From the NCBI GenBank assembly GCA_963762315.1, contig CAVXKO010000003.1, forward strand, positions 558,001 through 622,000: a stretch of 64,000 bases of DNA. Reading direction: 5' to 3'. The DNA is from RPQJ01 sp963762315 (lineage in GTDB: Bacteria > Pseudomonadota > Gammaproteobacteria > Steroidobacterales > Steroidobacteraceae). Both the position numbers and the translations under genes were made by a program. Position 1 is the first letter of the stretch; every line of letters starts with the position of its first letter. Positions 1 through 8,866 of the stretch are shown here, one piece after another. Under the pieces are notes generated by a model. That model made no database searches. It was not told the DNA's origin and worked only from the letters and a program-made list of their open reading frames with translations.

Positions 1-2
1 AG

Positions 3-1694
3 ACCCGGCTACCCGCGGAAGCAACCGGCCAGGAGAGCACGGCAGCGGGTGCTTTGCGGGCGGGTGCGGTAGCGGGCCCGGCGGCGCGCCCGGAGGCCCG
101 TACCTCTAAGCAGGATCCACGCGATCCGATCGTGATCCTTACGCTCATCGGGCGGCTGTTCCTCGTGCTCGCCGGCGGCTTCTTCCTCCGTGCAATGACG
201 GACTCGGGCGTCATGGCTCCGCCGCTTGGCCTGTCCGTGGGTTTCCTGTACGCGATGCTGTGGCTCGTCTTCGCCGATCGCGCCGGCAGCCGCCAGGAGC
301 AACCGAGCGCGCTGTTCCACGGCCTCGCAACCGCGATGATCGCGTTCCCGCTGCTCGTGGAAGCGGCGACGAAATTCAAGGTACTTCACGGCACGCCGAG
401 TGCCGTAGCGGTCGCCATCCTGACCGCCGCCATGCTGTTCGTCGCGTGGCACCGGCGGTTGCGGGGCATCGCGTGGATTGCCGTCATCGGGGCCGCGCCG
501 ACCAGTGCAATCCTGCTGTCGCAAACTGGCGCCGCGGTGCCGTTTGCCTTGCTGCTGATCGTGCTCGGGGTCGTTACCCTGTGGTTCGGCTATGCATTGG
601 ACTGGTGGGGCCTGCGATGGCCGGCCGCGCTGGCCGCCGACCTCGCCGTCGTCGGCGTCACGCTGCGTGCACTGGCACCCACGCAGCCCGATCCGCCGCA
701 GGTCGCCATGCTGATGCAGATGACCCTGCTTGGGGCCTATGTGGTGAGCATCGCGATCCGCACGCTGATCCGCGGCCGCAACGTGGTGCCGTTCGAGGTG
801 GCGCAGACTGCCGCAGCGCTCGTCGTCGGGTTCGGCGGCGCCCTGTACCTGACCAACGTCACCGGTATTCTTCCGGCGACGATCGGCATGGTCAGCCTCG
901 TCCTTGGCTTGGCCAGCTACGGAGTCGCGCTGGCTTTCCTGGACCGGCGCAAGGACAACGGCGCGAACGTCTACTACTACACCACGCTTGCGCTGGTGCA
1001 CGTCATCGCCGGAATCGCGCTCGTGCTCGCCTCATCGTCGACCGGCGTCGTGTTCGCGGTGCTAGGCGTCCTGTTCGCCTGGCTCTGGGCCCGGTTCGGG
1101 CGATCGTTCATGCTGGTGCATGGCGCGGTCTACCTGCTGGCCGCCGGCATCGTTGCCGGGACCGTGAGTTATTGCCTGCGGTTGCTGGCAGCGCCGCCTA
1201 CCGGGCCGTGGGTCGCGCCGGGCACCGTGATGCCGGTGGTCATGCTGGCTGCCGCGCTGGCGTCCTGGTGGGTCTCGGCCCGGCGCTCGACAAGTCGCGA
1301 CGAAATTCTGAGCGCGTTGCGGCTGCTCGTGATCCTCGTCTTCGTGTCGGCCGCAGCGGCTTGCGTGATCGGTTACCTCGCCCCGGTCGTTGGTGCACTG
1401 CCGGATCGCAGCGTGGACATCGGAGTCGTGGCCACCGTCAGTACGGCAGTACTTGCGGTGTCCACGCTGGTCATCGCGTGGCTCGGCCGGATGGAACGGT
1501 TTCGCGAGTTGAGTTGGCTGGTCTATCCGCTGCTGGTCGGAATCGGCGTCAAGATGGCGGCCCAGGACTTCAAGCACTCGCGCCCTGCCACACTTTTCAT
1601 CGCCATGGCGCTGTTCGGCGCGGCGCTGATCGTGGCCCCGCGTCTGCGCCGCGCGGCTGCGAAAGCCGGCCCCCCGGCGGGATCCGCCGCCTAG
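3..1694 (+). CDS. multi-pass membrane protein, 5' end cut by the window edge
   Basis: The reading frame is open to the left edge, so the true start probably lies upstream; the first in-window candidate is a TTG at 54 with no clear ribosome binding site. About 563 residues are visible. They form roughly fourteen hydrophobic helices joined by short Arg-rich loops, beginning with IGRLFLVLAGGFFLRA shortly after the TTG. No catalytic, metal or heme motif is visible. The overall look (large, many helices, GGxFLRA-type first helix) recalls DUF2339-type membrane proteins, but that is a weak resemblance. Function is unknown. It ends 94 bp before the CbcL-like cytochrome and is probably a separate transcription unit. 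Confidence 0.75.
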   Translation, partial: TRLPAEATGQESTAAGALRAGAVAGPAARPEARTSKQDPRDPIVILTLIGRLFLVLAGGFFLRAMTDSGVMAPPLGLSVGFLYAMLWLVFADRAGSRQEQPSALFHGLATAMIAFPLLVEAATKFKVLHGTPSAVAVAILTAAMLFVAWHRRLRGIAWIAVIGAAPTSAILLSQTGAAVPFALLLIVLGVVTLWFGYALDWWGLRWPAALAADLAVVGVTLRALAPTQPDPPQVAMLMQMTLLGAYVVSIAIRTLIRGRNVVPFEVAQTAAALVVGFGGALYLTNVTGILPATIGMVSLVLGLASYGVALAFLDRRKDNGANVYYYTTLALVHVIAGIALVLASSSTGVVFAVLGVLFAWLWARFGRSFMLVHGAVYLLAAGIVAGTVSYCLRLLAAPPTGPWVAPGTVMPVVMLAAALASWWVSARRSTSRDEILSALRLLVILVFVSAAAACVIGYLAPVVGALPDRSVDIGVVATVSTAVLAVSTLVIAWLGRMERFRELSWLVYPLLVGIGVKMAAQDFKHSRPATLFIAMALFGAALIVAPRLRRAAAKAGPPAGSAA

Positions 1695-1788
1695 GTAAAA
1701 ACTCGTAGTGGAATGAACGGCTGCCCGTTGCGCTGCAGCAGCCGGATGATTCGCGCACGGTGCTGCCCATTTACGGAGCGCGTTCATC

Positions 1789-3783
1789 ATGTTGAGCATC
1801 CGATCCCGAGCCTTGGCCGCCTGGTCAAGCCTGCTCGTTGCCGTGGCCTTTGCCTATCCCATCGCTCTGCGCGCCGAGGCAGAGCCGGCCAAAATGCCGG
1901 TCATTCCGAGCACCAGCTGCACGGAGAAATGCCACGAGGACGTGAAGTTCAACTCGCCCGCGCACCCGGACACGCAGTGCGCGGAGTGCCACGTCAACAT
2001 CACGCTCGCCGACCACAAGAACCTGCCCGAAGAGCAGAAGCTCAAGGCCGACGACGTCTGCGCCGGTTGCCACGGCATGGCACAGAAGCAGCTCAAGAAG
2101 AGCGTGCACGCCAAGAAGTCCTGCAAGACCTGCCACGGCAAGCCGCACGAAGTCGGCGTCGCGTCCGACGCGGACTCGCGCCTCTCGTCGACCGGCCAGG
2201 TCGAGACTTGCGCCAAGTGCCATGAGGAGGTCATCGAGGGCTTCAAGACCAGCGTTCACGGCGAAGGCCTGCTCAAGTCTGGCTTGACCGAAGCCGCCCC
2301 ATCGTGCAGCGATTGCCACGGCACGCACGGCATCCAGAAGCACGGTAACGAGAAGGCGAAGATGGGCCACGCCATCTCGCCCGAGACTTGCGGCTCGTGC
2401 CATGAGACCGTCCTGAAGCACTGGAAGGACGAGAGCGCGCACGGCCTCGCGTGGCAGGCCGGCAGGAAAGGCCCGGTTTGCGTCGACTGCCACATGGATT
2501 CGCATTCGGTGAAGGACCCGACCTCGGCTGCGATGCGCAAGCACGTGCCGAACGACTGCGGCGGCTGCCACAAGGAGGTCATCGAGACCTTCCGCGACAG
2601 CTTCCACGGCAAGGCGACGGAACTCGGCTGGACGGCCGTGGCGATGTGCTCCGACTGCCACACGCCGCACCAGAACCTCAAGGCGAGCGACCCGCGCTCT
2701 AGCGTCAACCCGGCCAATCTCGAGGCCACTTGCGGCAAGTGCCACCAGGCCGAGGTCAAGAACGCGGGCTTCCTGACGTTCGACCCGCACGTGAAGCCGA
2801 CGGATCCGAACACGCGCCCGGCGCTGCGCATCGTCTTCTACTTCATGACCGCGCTGCTGCTCGGCGTGTTCGCGTTCTTCTTCGTCCACGACTTCCTGTG
2901 GCTGCAGCGGGCGCTCGTGGGCAAGATGCGCGGCGAATACAAGGCGGGCCACGGCGGCTCCGGCCCGTACGTGAAGCGCTTCAGCAACGCGCAGATCTGG
3001 CTGCACGTCAGCATCGTGCTGAGCTTCCTGCTGCTGGCGATCACGGGCCTGCCGCTCAAGTTCGCCGCCGCGCCATGGGCCGACAAATTGATGACGGTCC
3101 TCGGCGGGGCACACACGGCGGGACTGCTGCACCGCTTCGCGGCGATCGTGACGTTCGGCTATTTTGCCGTGCACCTGTTCATGGTGTTCTACGGCTGGCT
3201 GGTGAAGGGCGAGAAGGGCTTCTTCTGGGGCTGGCGCTCGATGGTGCCGCAGCTCAAGGACGTCCAGGACTTCTGGGGCAACATAAAGTACTTCCTGTAC
3301 ATCGGTCCGAAACCGAAGATCGATCGCTGGGCGTACTGGGAGAAGTTCGACTACCTGGCGGTGTTCTGGGGCGTCGCGATGATCGGCCTCTCCGGCCTCA
3401 TGCTGTGGCAGCCGGGCTTCTTCACGAAGTTCGTGCCGGGCTGGGTGCTGAACGCGGCCTACATCATCCACAGCGACGAGGCGCTGCTGGCCACGGGCTT
3501 CATCTTCATCTTCCACTTCTTCCACACGCACCTGCGTCCGGAAGCCTTCCCGATGGATCCGGTGATCTTCACGGGCTCGATGCCGCTCGAGAAGTTCAAG
3601 GAAGAGCGCCCGCTCGAGTACGCGCGCCTGGTGGAGACGAAGCAGCTCGAGAAGTTCCTCGTGCCGGCGCCCGAGCAGGCGAACCTGAAGGTGGCCTACG
3701 TCTTCGGTTTCTTCGCCGTGGCAGTCGGCCTGGCCTGCGCCATCGGCATCTTCGCCGCTCTCTGGCGCCAGCTGGGCGGTTGA
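1789..3783 (+). CDS. CbcL-like fusion: multiheme cytochrome c plus cytochrome b domain
   Basis: Predicted inner-membrane quinol oxidase passing electrons to periplasmic carriers. After a signal peptide (about residues 1-30), residues 44-320 hold ten CXXCH motifs (CAECH, CAGCH, CKTCH, CAKCH, CSDCH, CGSCH, CVDCH, CGGCH, CSDCH, CGKCH), preceded by an unusual CX3CH, CTEKCH. Residues 345-664 form a six-helix cytochrome b domain of FdnI/HydC/b561 type with membrane histidines (WLHVSI, LLHRF, AVHLF, IIHSDEA, HFFHTHL) suited to b hemes. This domain order and size match Geobacter CbcL, needed for low-potential Fe(III) respiration; that protein has nine c hemes, this one up to eleven. The ATG at 1789 follows GGAG by 10 nt. 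It heads a run of electron-transfer genes up to 8840. The assignment to the CbcL type is inference; a multiheme c/b fusion is certain. Confidence 0.9.
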   Translation: MLSIRSRALAAWSSLLVAVAFAYPIALRAEAEPAKMPVIPSTSCTEKCHEDVKFNSPAHPDTQCAECHVNITLADHKNLPEEQKLKADDVCAGCHGMAQKQLKKSVHAKKSCKTCHGKPHEVGVASDADSRLSSTGQVETCAKCHEEVIEGFKTSVHGEGLLKSGLTEAAPSCSDCHGTHGIQKHGNEKAKMGHAISPETCGSCHETVLKHWKDESAHGLAWQAGRKGPVCVDCHMDSHSVKDPTSAAMRKHVPNDCGGCHKEVIETFRDSFHGKATELGWTAVAMCSDCHTPHQNLKASDPRSSVNPANLEATCGKCHQAEVKNAGFLTFDPHVKPTDPNTRPALRIVFYFMTALLLGVFAFFFVHDFLWLQRALVGKMRGEYKAGHGGSGPYVKRFSNAQIWLHVSIVLSFLLLAITGLPLKFAAAPWADKLMTVLGGAHTAGLLHRFAAIVTFGYFAVHLFMVFYGWLVKGEKGFFWGWRSMVPQLKDVQDFWGNIKYFLYIGPKPKIDRWAYWEKFDYLAVFWGVAMIGLSGLMLWQPGFFTKFVPGWVLNAAYIIHSDEALLATGFIFIFHFFHTHLRPEAFPMDPVIFTGSMPLEKFKEERPLEYARLVETKQLEKFLVPAPEQANLKVAYVFGFFAVAVGLACAIGIFAALWRQLGG

Positions 3784-3798
3784 CGGCTTATGTCCCTC

Positions 3799-3827
3799 GG
3801 GGCGGCGACGCGATCTGTCGCCGCCCC
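3799..3827 (+). terminator. GC-rich hairpin after the CbcL-like gene
   Basis: An 11-bp perfect stem (3799-3809 with 3817-3827, sequence GGGGCGGCGAC and its complement) with a 7-nt loop lies 16 bp after the stop codon. It is followed by TCATTG rather than a T-run, so it could be a weak terminator or an mRNA-stabilising hairpin. Confidence 0.45.
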
Positions 3828-4135
3828 TCATTGCGGGCTTCAAGCCTTCCTAGCGCGGTCGCGGGTCGTGCGGTACATCGACGCGTGACCCGTTGGCGGC
3901 AAGCCGAAACACGCTAGCTAGAATCACGTAGATGATTTCGCGATGCCGGCAACTAACATCGGCCCATCTTCCGGGACCTCTGAATCAGTAGCTGATCCTC
4001 AGGGCCGGGTTGACGCCAGGATAACGAAAGGGGTGAGTGCCCGTCCGCGGTTCCGTCGACGACGGCTTTATCTCGCGGAGTGCCCCGAAGCGCGCAGACG
4101 TTGCCAGCGGGCCCAGCGGCCCTTAGGAGCGGCCA
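3828..4135 (+). other. non-coding gap before the octaheme gene
   Basis: About 310 bp with no convincing gene. It presumably carries a promoter for the octaheme-ferredoxin-NrfD set. A TAGAAT at about 3920 resembles a -10 box but has no well-spaced -35. AGGAG at 4124-4128 is the ribosome binding site of the next gene, 7 nt before its GTG. I looked for a cyclic-dinucleotide (GEMM-type) riboswitch, known upstream of some cytochrome genes, and did not see its conserved core. Confidence 0.5.
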
Positions 4136-4879
4136 GTGAAGCGTCCGGAGCAGATGAAGCGGCTCGGTGTGATCGTCGGGCTGTTCCTCGTCGTCGTCAT
4201 CGTTCGGTTCTTCGCCCTCCCTGAATCGTGGATTTCCGCCAAGCCGCACCAGGCCGCGAAGGTCGTTCGCGAGATGGCCAAGCCGATTCAATACGCCGGC
4301 ATGAACACGTGCCGCGACTGCCACGCGGACGAGTACAACACCAAGCTCGGCGGATACCACCGCAACATCGGCTGCGAGAACTGCCACGGGCCTGCCGCCG
4401 CTCATGTCGCCAACAAGGACGACAAGGCGGCCGTGCCGCCCAAGCATCGCGATCGCGAGTTCTGCCTGGGTTGCCACGGTTTTGTGGCCTCACGGCCCAA
4501 CGGCTTTCCGCAAGTGGACGGCAAGGAGCACAACGGGCGCAAGCGCTGCGTCAGCTGCCACGACCCGCACGATCCCAAGCCGGACGAGGCCCCGAAGGAC
4601 TGTGGAGGCTGCCATGGCTTGATCGCGCGGACCAAGGCGGCTTCGACTCACTCGCAGCTGGCCTGTACTGAATGCCATCAGGTCGCGGAGCAACACATGA
4701 CCGAGCCACGTTCGGCGCTCCCGACCAAGCCCGCGCAGCGCCAGGCCTGCGCGCGTTGCCACGAGCCGGGTTCGACGGATCCTGCCGCATCGAAGTCGAC
4801 GGTCGACTTCAGTTCGCACGGCCGCACGTACGTGTGCTGGGAGTGCCATTACGCCCACCTGCCGGAGGGGACCAAGTGA
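4136..4879 (+). CDS. membrane-anchored octaheme c-type cytochrome
   Basis: Electron-transfer subunit facing the periplasm. A single N-terminal helix (about residues 9-25, LGVIVGLFLVVVIVRFFAL) anchors it, then eight CXXCH motifs follow between about residues 58 and 236: CRDCH, CENCH, CLGCH, CVSCH, CGGCH, CTECH, CARCH, CWECH. The GTG start at 4136 is chosen because AGGAG lies 7 nt upstream; an ATG at 4154 is the alternative. Its stop overlaps the start of the ferredoxin gene (GTGA), so the two are translationally coupled. Together with the next two genes it resembles the Geobacter Cbc4 quinone oxidoreductase (c cytochrome + FeS protein + NrfD-type membrane subunit). There is no molybdopterin subunit, which argues against a DMSO- or polysulfide-reductase. 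Confidence 0.88.
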   Translation: MKRPEQMKRLGVIVGLFLVVVIVRFFALPESWISAKPHQAAKVVREMAKPIQYAGMNTCRDCHADEYNTKLGGYHRNIGCENCHGPAAAHVANKDDKAAVPPKHRDREFCLGCHGFVASRPNGFPQVDGKEHNGRKRCVSCHDPHDPKPDEAPKDCGGCHGLIARTKAASTHSQLACTECHQVAEQHMTEPRSALPTKPAQRQACARCHEPGSTDPAASKSTVDFSSHGRTYVCWECHYAHLPEGTK

Positions 4880-5646
4880 ACAAGCGTGACTTCCTGAAGG
4901 ACGCGATCCTGTTCTTCCCGGCCGCCGGCGTGCTGCAGGCGCTGGCCTGCAAGGCCGAGGGCAAGGAACTGTCCGCGTCCGCGACGACCGGTTACGACCA
5001 GTCGCAGCACTGGTACGGCATGGGCGTCGACGTCGACAAGTGCATCGGTTGCAACCGTTGCGTGGAGGCTTGCAAGACCGAAAATCACGTGCCGGACGAG
5101 CCGTTCTTCTTCCGCACCTGGATCGAGCGTTACACGATCCGTGCGGACGGCGAGGTGACGGTGGAGTGCATCAGCACGAAGACGCCCGAACAGCGCCTTG
5201 CCGATCAGAACGAGCCCGTCGATCCCAGCGTCTTGAGGACATTCTTCGTACCCAAGCTCTGCAACCAGTGCGCAAACCCGCCGTGCGTGCAGGTCTGCCC
5301 GGTCGGCGCGACGTTCCAGACGAAGGACGGCGTCGTGCTGGTCGACGAAAAGCGCTGCATCGGCTGTCGGTACTGCATCCAGGCTTGCCCGTACGGCGCC
5401 CGCTACCTGAACCCGTATACGCGGACGGCCGACAAGTGCACGTTCTGCTACCACCGGGTCACGAAGAACCTGCTGCCGGCCTGCGTCGAGGTCTGCCCGA
5501 CCGAAGCGCGGATCTTCGGCGACCTCAGGGCCAAGGCGGACCGACTGGTACGGTTCCACAGGGAGAATGCAATCAGCGTCCTGAAGCCGGACCTGAACAC
5601 AGAACCGAAGGTGCGTTACGCCAAGCTCGACGGAGAAGTTCGATGA
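4876..5646 (+). CDS. four-cluster 4Fe-4S ferredoxin subunit (NrfC/PsrB/CbcT-like)
   Basis: Carries electrons between the NrfD-type membrane subunit and the octaheme cytochrome. It has 256 residues. Four cysteine groups are visible: CIGCNRCVEACK near residue 56, CNQCANPPCVQVCP, CIGCRYCIQACP, and CTFCYHRV with CVEVCP, enough for four clusters as in the DmsB/NrfC family. The N-terminus reads VNKRDFLKDAILFFPAAG, with KRDFLK resembling a Tat motif with Lys for the first Arg, so export as a folded protein is plausible. The GTG start overlaps the upstream stop in GTGA and its own stop overlaps the next start in ATGA, which supports one stoichiometric complex. Confidence 0.92.
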   Translation: MNKRDFLKDAILFFPAAGVLQALACKAEGKELSASATTGYDQSQHWYGMGVDVDKCIGCNRCVEACKTENHVPDEPFFFRTWIERYTIRADGEVTVECISTKTPEQRLADQNEPVDPSVLRTFFVPKLCNQCANPPCVQVCPVGATFQTKDGVVLVDEKRCIGCRYCIQACPYGARYLNPYTRTADKCTFCYHRVTKNLLPACVEVCPTEARIFGDLRAKADRLVRFHRENAISVLKPDLNTEPKVRYAKLDGEVR

Positions 5647-6866
5647 GCGACACCCTGCCGGCCGGGCTCTATGAACAATTGGCGCACCAATTGAGCCAGG
5701 TGATCGGGTTCATCTACCCGAACGAGGTGGAGACGCACTGGTCCATCCTGATCGTCGTCTACCCCTACCTCACCGGCATCGTGGCCGGCGCCTTCATCCT
5801 CGCCTCCCTCGTCAAGGTGTTCAACGTCGTCGAGGTTCAGCCGATCTACCGTCTTGCGCTGCTCACGGCGTTGTCGTTCATGTTGATCGCCGGGTTGCCG
5901 CTGCAGCTGCACCTGGGGCATCCGGAGCGCGCCTACGAGATCTTCATGACGCCGCAGCCGACGTCGGCAATGGCGATGTTCGGTTTCGTCTACCTCTGGT
6001 ACCTGCTAGGCATCCTGCTGATCGAGGTCTGGCTGGAGTACCGGCAGCAGCTGGTCCTGATGTCCCGCGAAGCCAAGAACGGACTGATGAGGTTCGTCTA
6101 CCGCGCGCTGTCGCTGTTCTCGACGGACGTGAGCCCGGAGGCGGTCGCCTGGGACCACCGGGCGAGCAAGATCGTGACGATCATCGGCATTCCGTCGGCG
6201 TTCCTGCTGCACGGCTACGTGGGCTTCATCTTCGGCTCGGTCAAGGCGAACCCCTGGTGGGGCAGCGTACTGATGCCCATCGTGTTCCTGATGTCGGCAA
6301 TCGTCTCGGGCATCGCGATGGTGATGCTGGTCTACATGGTCCTGTGCGCGCTGCGCAGGGAGCCGATCGACATGCGCTGCCTCGACAAGGTCGGGCTGTT
6401 CCTGCTCGTGGCGATCATCGTGGATTTCGCCCTCGAGGCCCTGGACTACATCCACCGCATCTACCAGAGCGAGGAATCGATCAAGATTCTCGGCCAACTG
6501 GTCTCGGTGAAGCTGTTCACGAGCCTCGTCGTGATGCAGGTGGCGCTCGGCATGCTGCTGCCGCTGCTGATCCTCGCCCTGGTTCGCAGCAAGCGGTTCA
6601 CCGACGACATGCGCAAGGTGATGTATTTCGCGTCCGTGCTGCTGATCCAGCTCGGCATCTTCAGCATGCGCTGGAACGTGGTGATCGGCGGCCAGTTGTT
6701 CTCGAAGAGCTTCCGTGGCCTGATGGCCTACAAGATGGAGCTGACCGGCATCGAGAGCCTGACGACGGCGCTGGTGCTGCTCGCGCTGCCGTTCATCATC
6801 CTCACGGTGCTCCACCACCTGTTGCCGACGCGATGGATGCAGGAGCACGGCCTGCCTGCACATTAG
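5643..6866 (+). CDS. NrfD/PsrC-family integral membrane quinol-interacting subunit
   Basis: Predicted membrane subunit that exchanges electrons with the quinone pool. It is 407 residues with about nine hydrophobic helices, for example SILIVVYPYLTGIVAGAFIL near residue 35 and VGLFLLVAIIVDFALEALDY near residue 255. It carries no heme or cysteine cluster motif, as expected for NrfD proteins. The ATG overlaps the ferredoxin stop (ATGA). It completes a cytochrome-ferredoxin-NrfD set like CbcSTU of Geobacter. The quinone type cannot be read from the sequence. Confidence 0.92.
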   Translation: MSDTLPAGLYEQLAHQLSQVIGFIYPNEVETHWSILIVVYPYLTGIVAGAFILASLVKVFNVVEVQPIYRLALLTALSFMLIAGLPLQLHLGHPERAYEIFMTPQPTSAMAMFGFVYLWYLLGILLIEVWLEYRQQLVLMSREAKNGLMRFVYRALSLFSTDVSPEAVAWDHRASKIVTIIGIPSAFLLHGYVGFIFGSVKANPWWGSVLMPIVFLMSAIVSGIAMVMLVYMVLCALRREPIDMRCLDKVGLFLLVAIIVDFALEALDYIHRIYQSEESIKILGQLVSVKLFTSLVVMQVALGMLLPLLILALVRSKRFTDDMRKVMYFASVLLIQLGIFSMRWNVVIGGQLFSKSFRGLMAYKMELTGIESLTTALVLLALPFIILTVLHHLLPTRWMQEHGLPAH

Positions 6867-6927
6867 CCCTGTGCGCGCGGGGAATTACGCGTTCCGAATT
6901 GCACGAATCACATCCTGGAGGATCGAC

Positions 6928-7236
6928 ATGAACGGACTATCCCTGACGACCCTGCTGGCCGCGTGCGTGCTGATCGCGGCCCCGGCCTGCGCGGCTGACG
7001 TTGCGGCCGGCAAGGCGAAGTACGAGGACATGTGCATCGATTGCCACGGCGACGACGGCAAGGGCGACGACAAGGTGCCCGCCGTCGCGGGGCTGACCGT
7101 CGAGAAATTCAACAAGGCCATCCTGGAGTTCCAGAACGGCACGCGCACGAAGAGCGAAAAGATGACCAAAGCGGCGAAGAAGCTCAGTGCGGCCGATGTC
7201 GCCAACCTGGCGGCCTACTGCCAGACGCTGAAGTAG
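6928..7236 (+). CDS. periplasmic monoheme class I cytochrome c
   Basis: Small soluble electron shuttle of 102 residues. It has a signal peptide ending near APACA-ADV (about residue 22), one heme motif CIDCH, and a downstream Met (M79 in SEKMTKAAKKL) in the position of the usual sixth heme ligand. The ATG at 6928 follows GGAGG at 6917-6921; in-frame codons further upstream give no signal peptide. It lies between the NrfD-type gene and the ImcH-like gene and probably carries electrons from one or both dehydrogenases into the periplasm. Confidence 0.92.
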   Translation: MNGLSLTTLLAACVLIAAPACAADVAAGKAKYEDMCIDCHGDDGKGDDKVPAVAGLTVEKFNKAILEFQNGTRTKSEKMTKAAKKLSAADVANLAAYCQTLK

Positions 7237-7373
7237 CAGACTGAAATCGCGGGTCCGTCCCGCTCGATCTTCTACGCGGCGGCGCGTGGAAAACACCCTT
7301 GGTCATCCCCGGGCGAGGCGTTATGCTTCGCCCGCGACAGAATTCGTCCATTTTTCCGGCCCGGGGGCCATGC

Positions 7374-8840
7374 ATGATCAGGAACTACATTTCGGTGATT
7401 ACCCGCAGCACGCTGAGCATCGTCGGCTCTGCGATCGCGACGGCCAGCTTCCTTCTCTTCGTGACGCTGTTCCTGATCCAGAACATGGGATTCAAGGGTG
7501 GCCCTTACCTGGGGATCATCACTTACCTGTTCCTCCCGGCCATCCTGCTGGCGGGCCTGGTGCTGGTTCCCATCGGCATCTGGCGGCAGAACAAGAAGGA
7601 ACGGGAGGCGGTGGCCCACGGCGAGCCGACGCCCCTGCTGCCCGTCGTCGACCTCAACAAGGCCCGCACCCGCAAGGCCCTGCTGACCTTCGGCGCCATG
7701 TTGCTTCTGGGCGCCGTGGTGCTCTCCGTCGGCACGTACAAGGGCGTCGAGTACATGGAGTCGGTCGAGTTCTGCGGGCAGGCCTGCCACACGGTGATGG
7801 AGCCTGAGGCCACCGCGCACGCCCGCTCGCCGCACGCCCGCGTCGCCTGCGCGGACTGCCACATCGGCGCCGGCGCGGACTGGTTCGTGAAGTCCAAGTT
7901 GTCGGGCAGTTGGCAGCTCATCGCGGTGACCTTCAATCTCTATCCGACGCCGATCCCGACGCCGGTGCACAACCTGCGCCCCGCCCGCGAGACCTGCGAG
8001 CAGTGCCACTGGCCGACGAAGAACGTCGGCGACCGCATGCAGGTGCGCGTGCACTATGACGAGGACGAGGCGAACACCGAGAAGCACACGGCGCTGCTCG
8101 TGAAGGTTGGCGGGCAGCACGGACGCGAGTCCTCCGGCATTCACTGGCACGTCGATCCCGGCGTCTCGATCCGCTACCTTACGGACGAGAGCCGGGAGAA
8201 GATCTACGACGTCGAGATGAAGAAGGCGGACGGCACGACCAAGCTCTTCAAGGCGGCGGACGCGGCGCCGAAGGGTGCCGTGTGGCGCACCATGGACTGC
8301 GTCGACTGCCACAACCGCCCGGCGCACACGTACCGCCAGCCGGCATGGGAAGTCGACCGTGCGATGGACCAGGGTTCGATCGACAAGACCCTGCCGTACA
8401 TCAAGCGGGAAGGCTTGCGTGCCGTGCAGGTGGAATACCCGTCGCACGAAGCGGCTCGCGATGGCATTGCGGCGGACATCCTCGGGTTCTACAAGAAGAA
8501 CTACCCGCAGGTCGCTTCCACCAAGGCGGACGCGATCCGCCAGGCCGGCAAGGCCCTCGGCGACATCTACACCTGGAACGTGTTCCCGGCCATGAAGGTG
8601 ACCTGGGACACCTATCCGAACCACCTCGGCCACAAGCAGTCGCCGGGCTGCTTCCGCTGCCACGACAAGAAGCACAAGACGTCGGACGGCGAAAAGATCA
8701 AGAAGGACTGCGACACGTGCCACACGGTGCTGGCCGACGACGAGCAGGATCCGGCGATCCTGCACCAGTTGGCCGGCGAGGAACCGCCCGCGCCAGCAGC
8801 GGAAGCAACGGGCGCCGGCGCGCCAGCCAGCGGCACGTGA
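7374..8840 (+). CDS. ImcH-like NapC/NirT-family inner-membrane multiheme cytochrome
   Basis: Predicted quinol dehydrogenase of 488 residues. Three N-terminal helices (about residues 18-35, 50-70 and 100-120) are followed by a periplasmic heme region. The first heme site is FCGQACH at residue 134, a CX3CH variant, followed by HTVMEPE as in NapC/NirT proteins. Five standard sites follow: CADCH, CEQCH, CVDCH, CFRCH, CDTCH. The tail is Ala/Pro/Gly-rich. Three helices plus NapC domain plus a long C-terminal heme region resemble Geobacter ImcH, used for higher-potential acceptors; ordinary NapC has one helix and four hemes. The ATG at 7374 is the first that gives an N-terminus leading directly to helix 1. 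A strong terminator follows. NapC/NirT family is certain; ImcH-type function is inferred. Confidence 0.88.
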   Translation: MIRNYISVITRSTLSIVGSAIATASFLLFVTLFLIQNMGFKGGPYLGIITYLFLPAILLAGLVLVPIGIWRQNKKEREAVAHGEPTPLLPVVDLNKARTRKALLTFGAMLLLGAVVLSVGTYKGVEYMESVEFCGQACHTVMEPEATAHARSPHARVACADCHIGAGADWFVKSKLSGSWQLIAVTFNLYPTPIPTPVHNLRPARETCEQCHWPTKNVGDRMQVRVHYDEDEANTEKHTALLVKVGGQHGRESSGIHWHVDPGVSIRYLTDESREKIYDVEMKKADGTTKLFKAADAAPKGAVWRTMDCVDCHNRPAHTYRQPAWEVDRAMDQGSIDKTLPYIKREGLRAVQVEYPSHEAARDGIAADILGFYKKNYPQVASTKADAIRQAGKALGDIYTWNVFPAMKVTWDTYPNHLGHKQSPGCFRCHDKKHKTSDGEKIKKDCDTCHTVLADDEQDPAILHQLAGEEPPAPAAEATGAGAPASGT

Positions 8841-8866
8841 CAGGAGTCGCATAACGAGACTGCGAG

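Noticed and set aside
1825..3843. A long minus-strand open frame opposite the CbcL-like gene
   Set aside because: Composition is that of an antisense shadow; the plus strand has ten heme motifs and a signal peptide.
3828..4135. Possible cyclic-dinucleotide riboswitch before the octaheme gene
   Set aside because: The conserved core and tetraloop of GEMM-type riboswitches could not be found by eye.
4876..6866. DMSO, polysulfide or nitrite reductase electron-transfer subunits
   Set aside because: Ferredoxin and NrfD subunits fit those families, but there is no molybdopterin or NrfA-type catalytic subunit and the partner is an octaheme cytochrome without an active-site motif.
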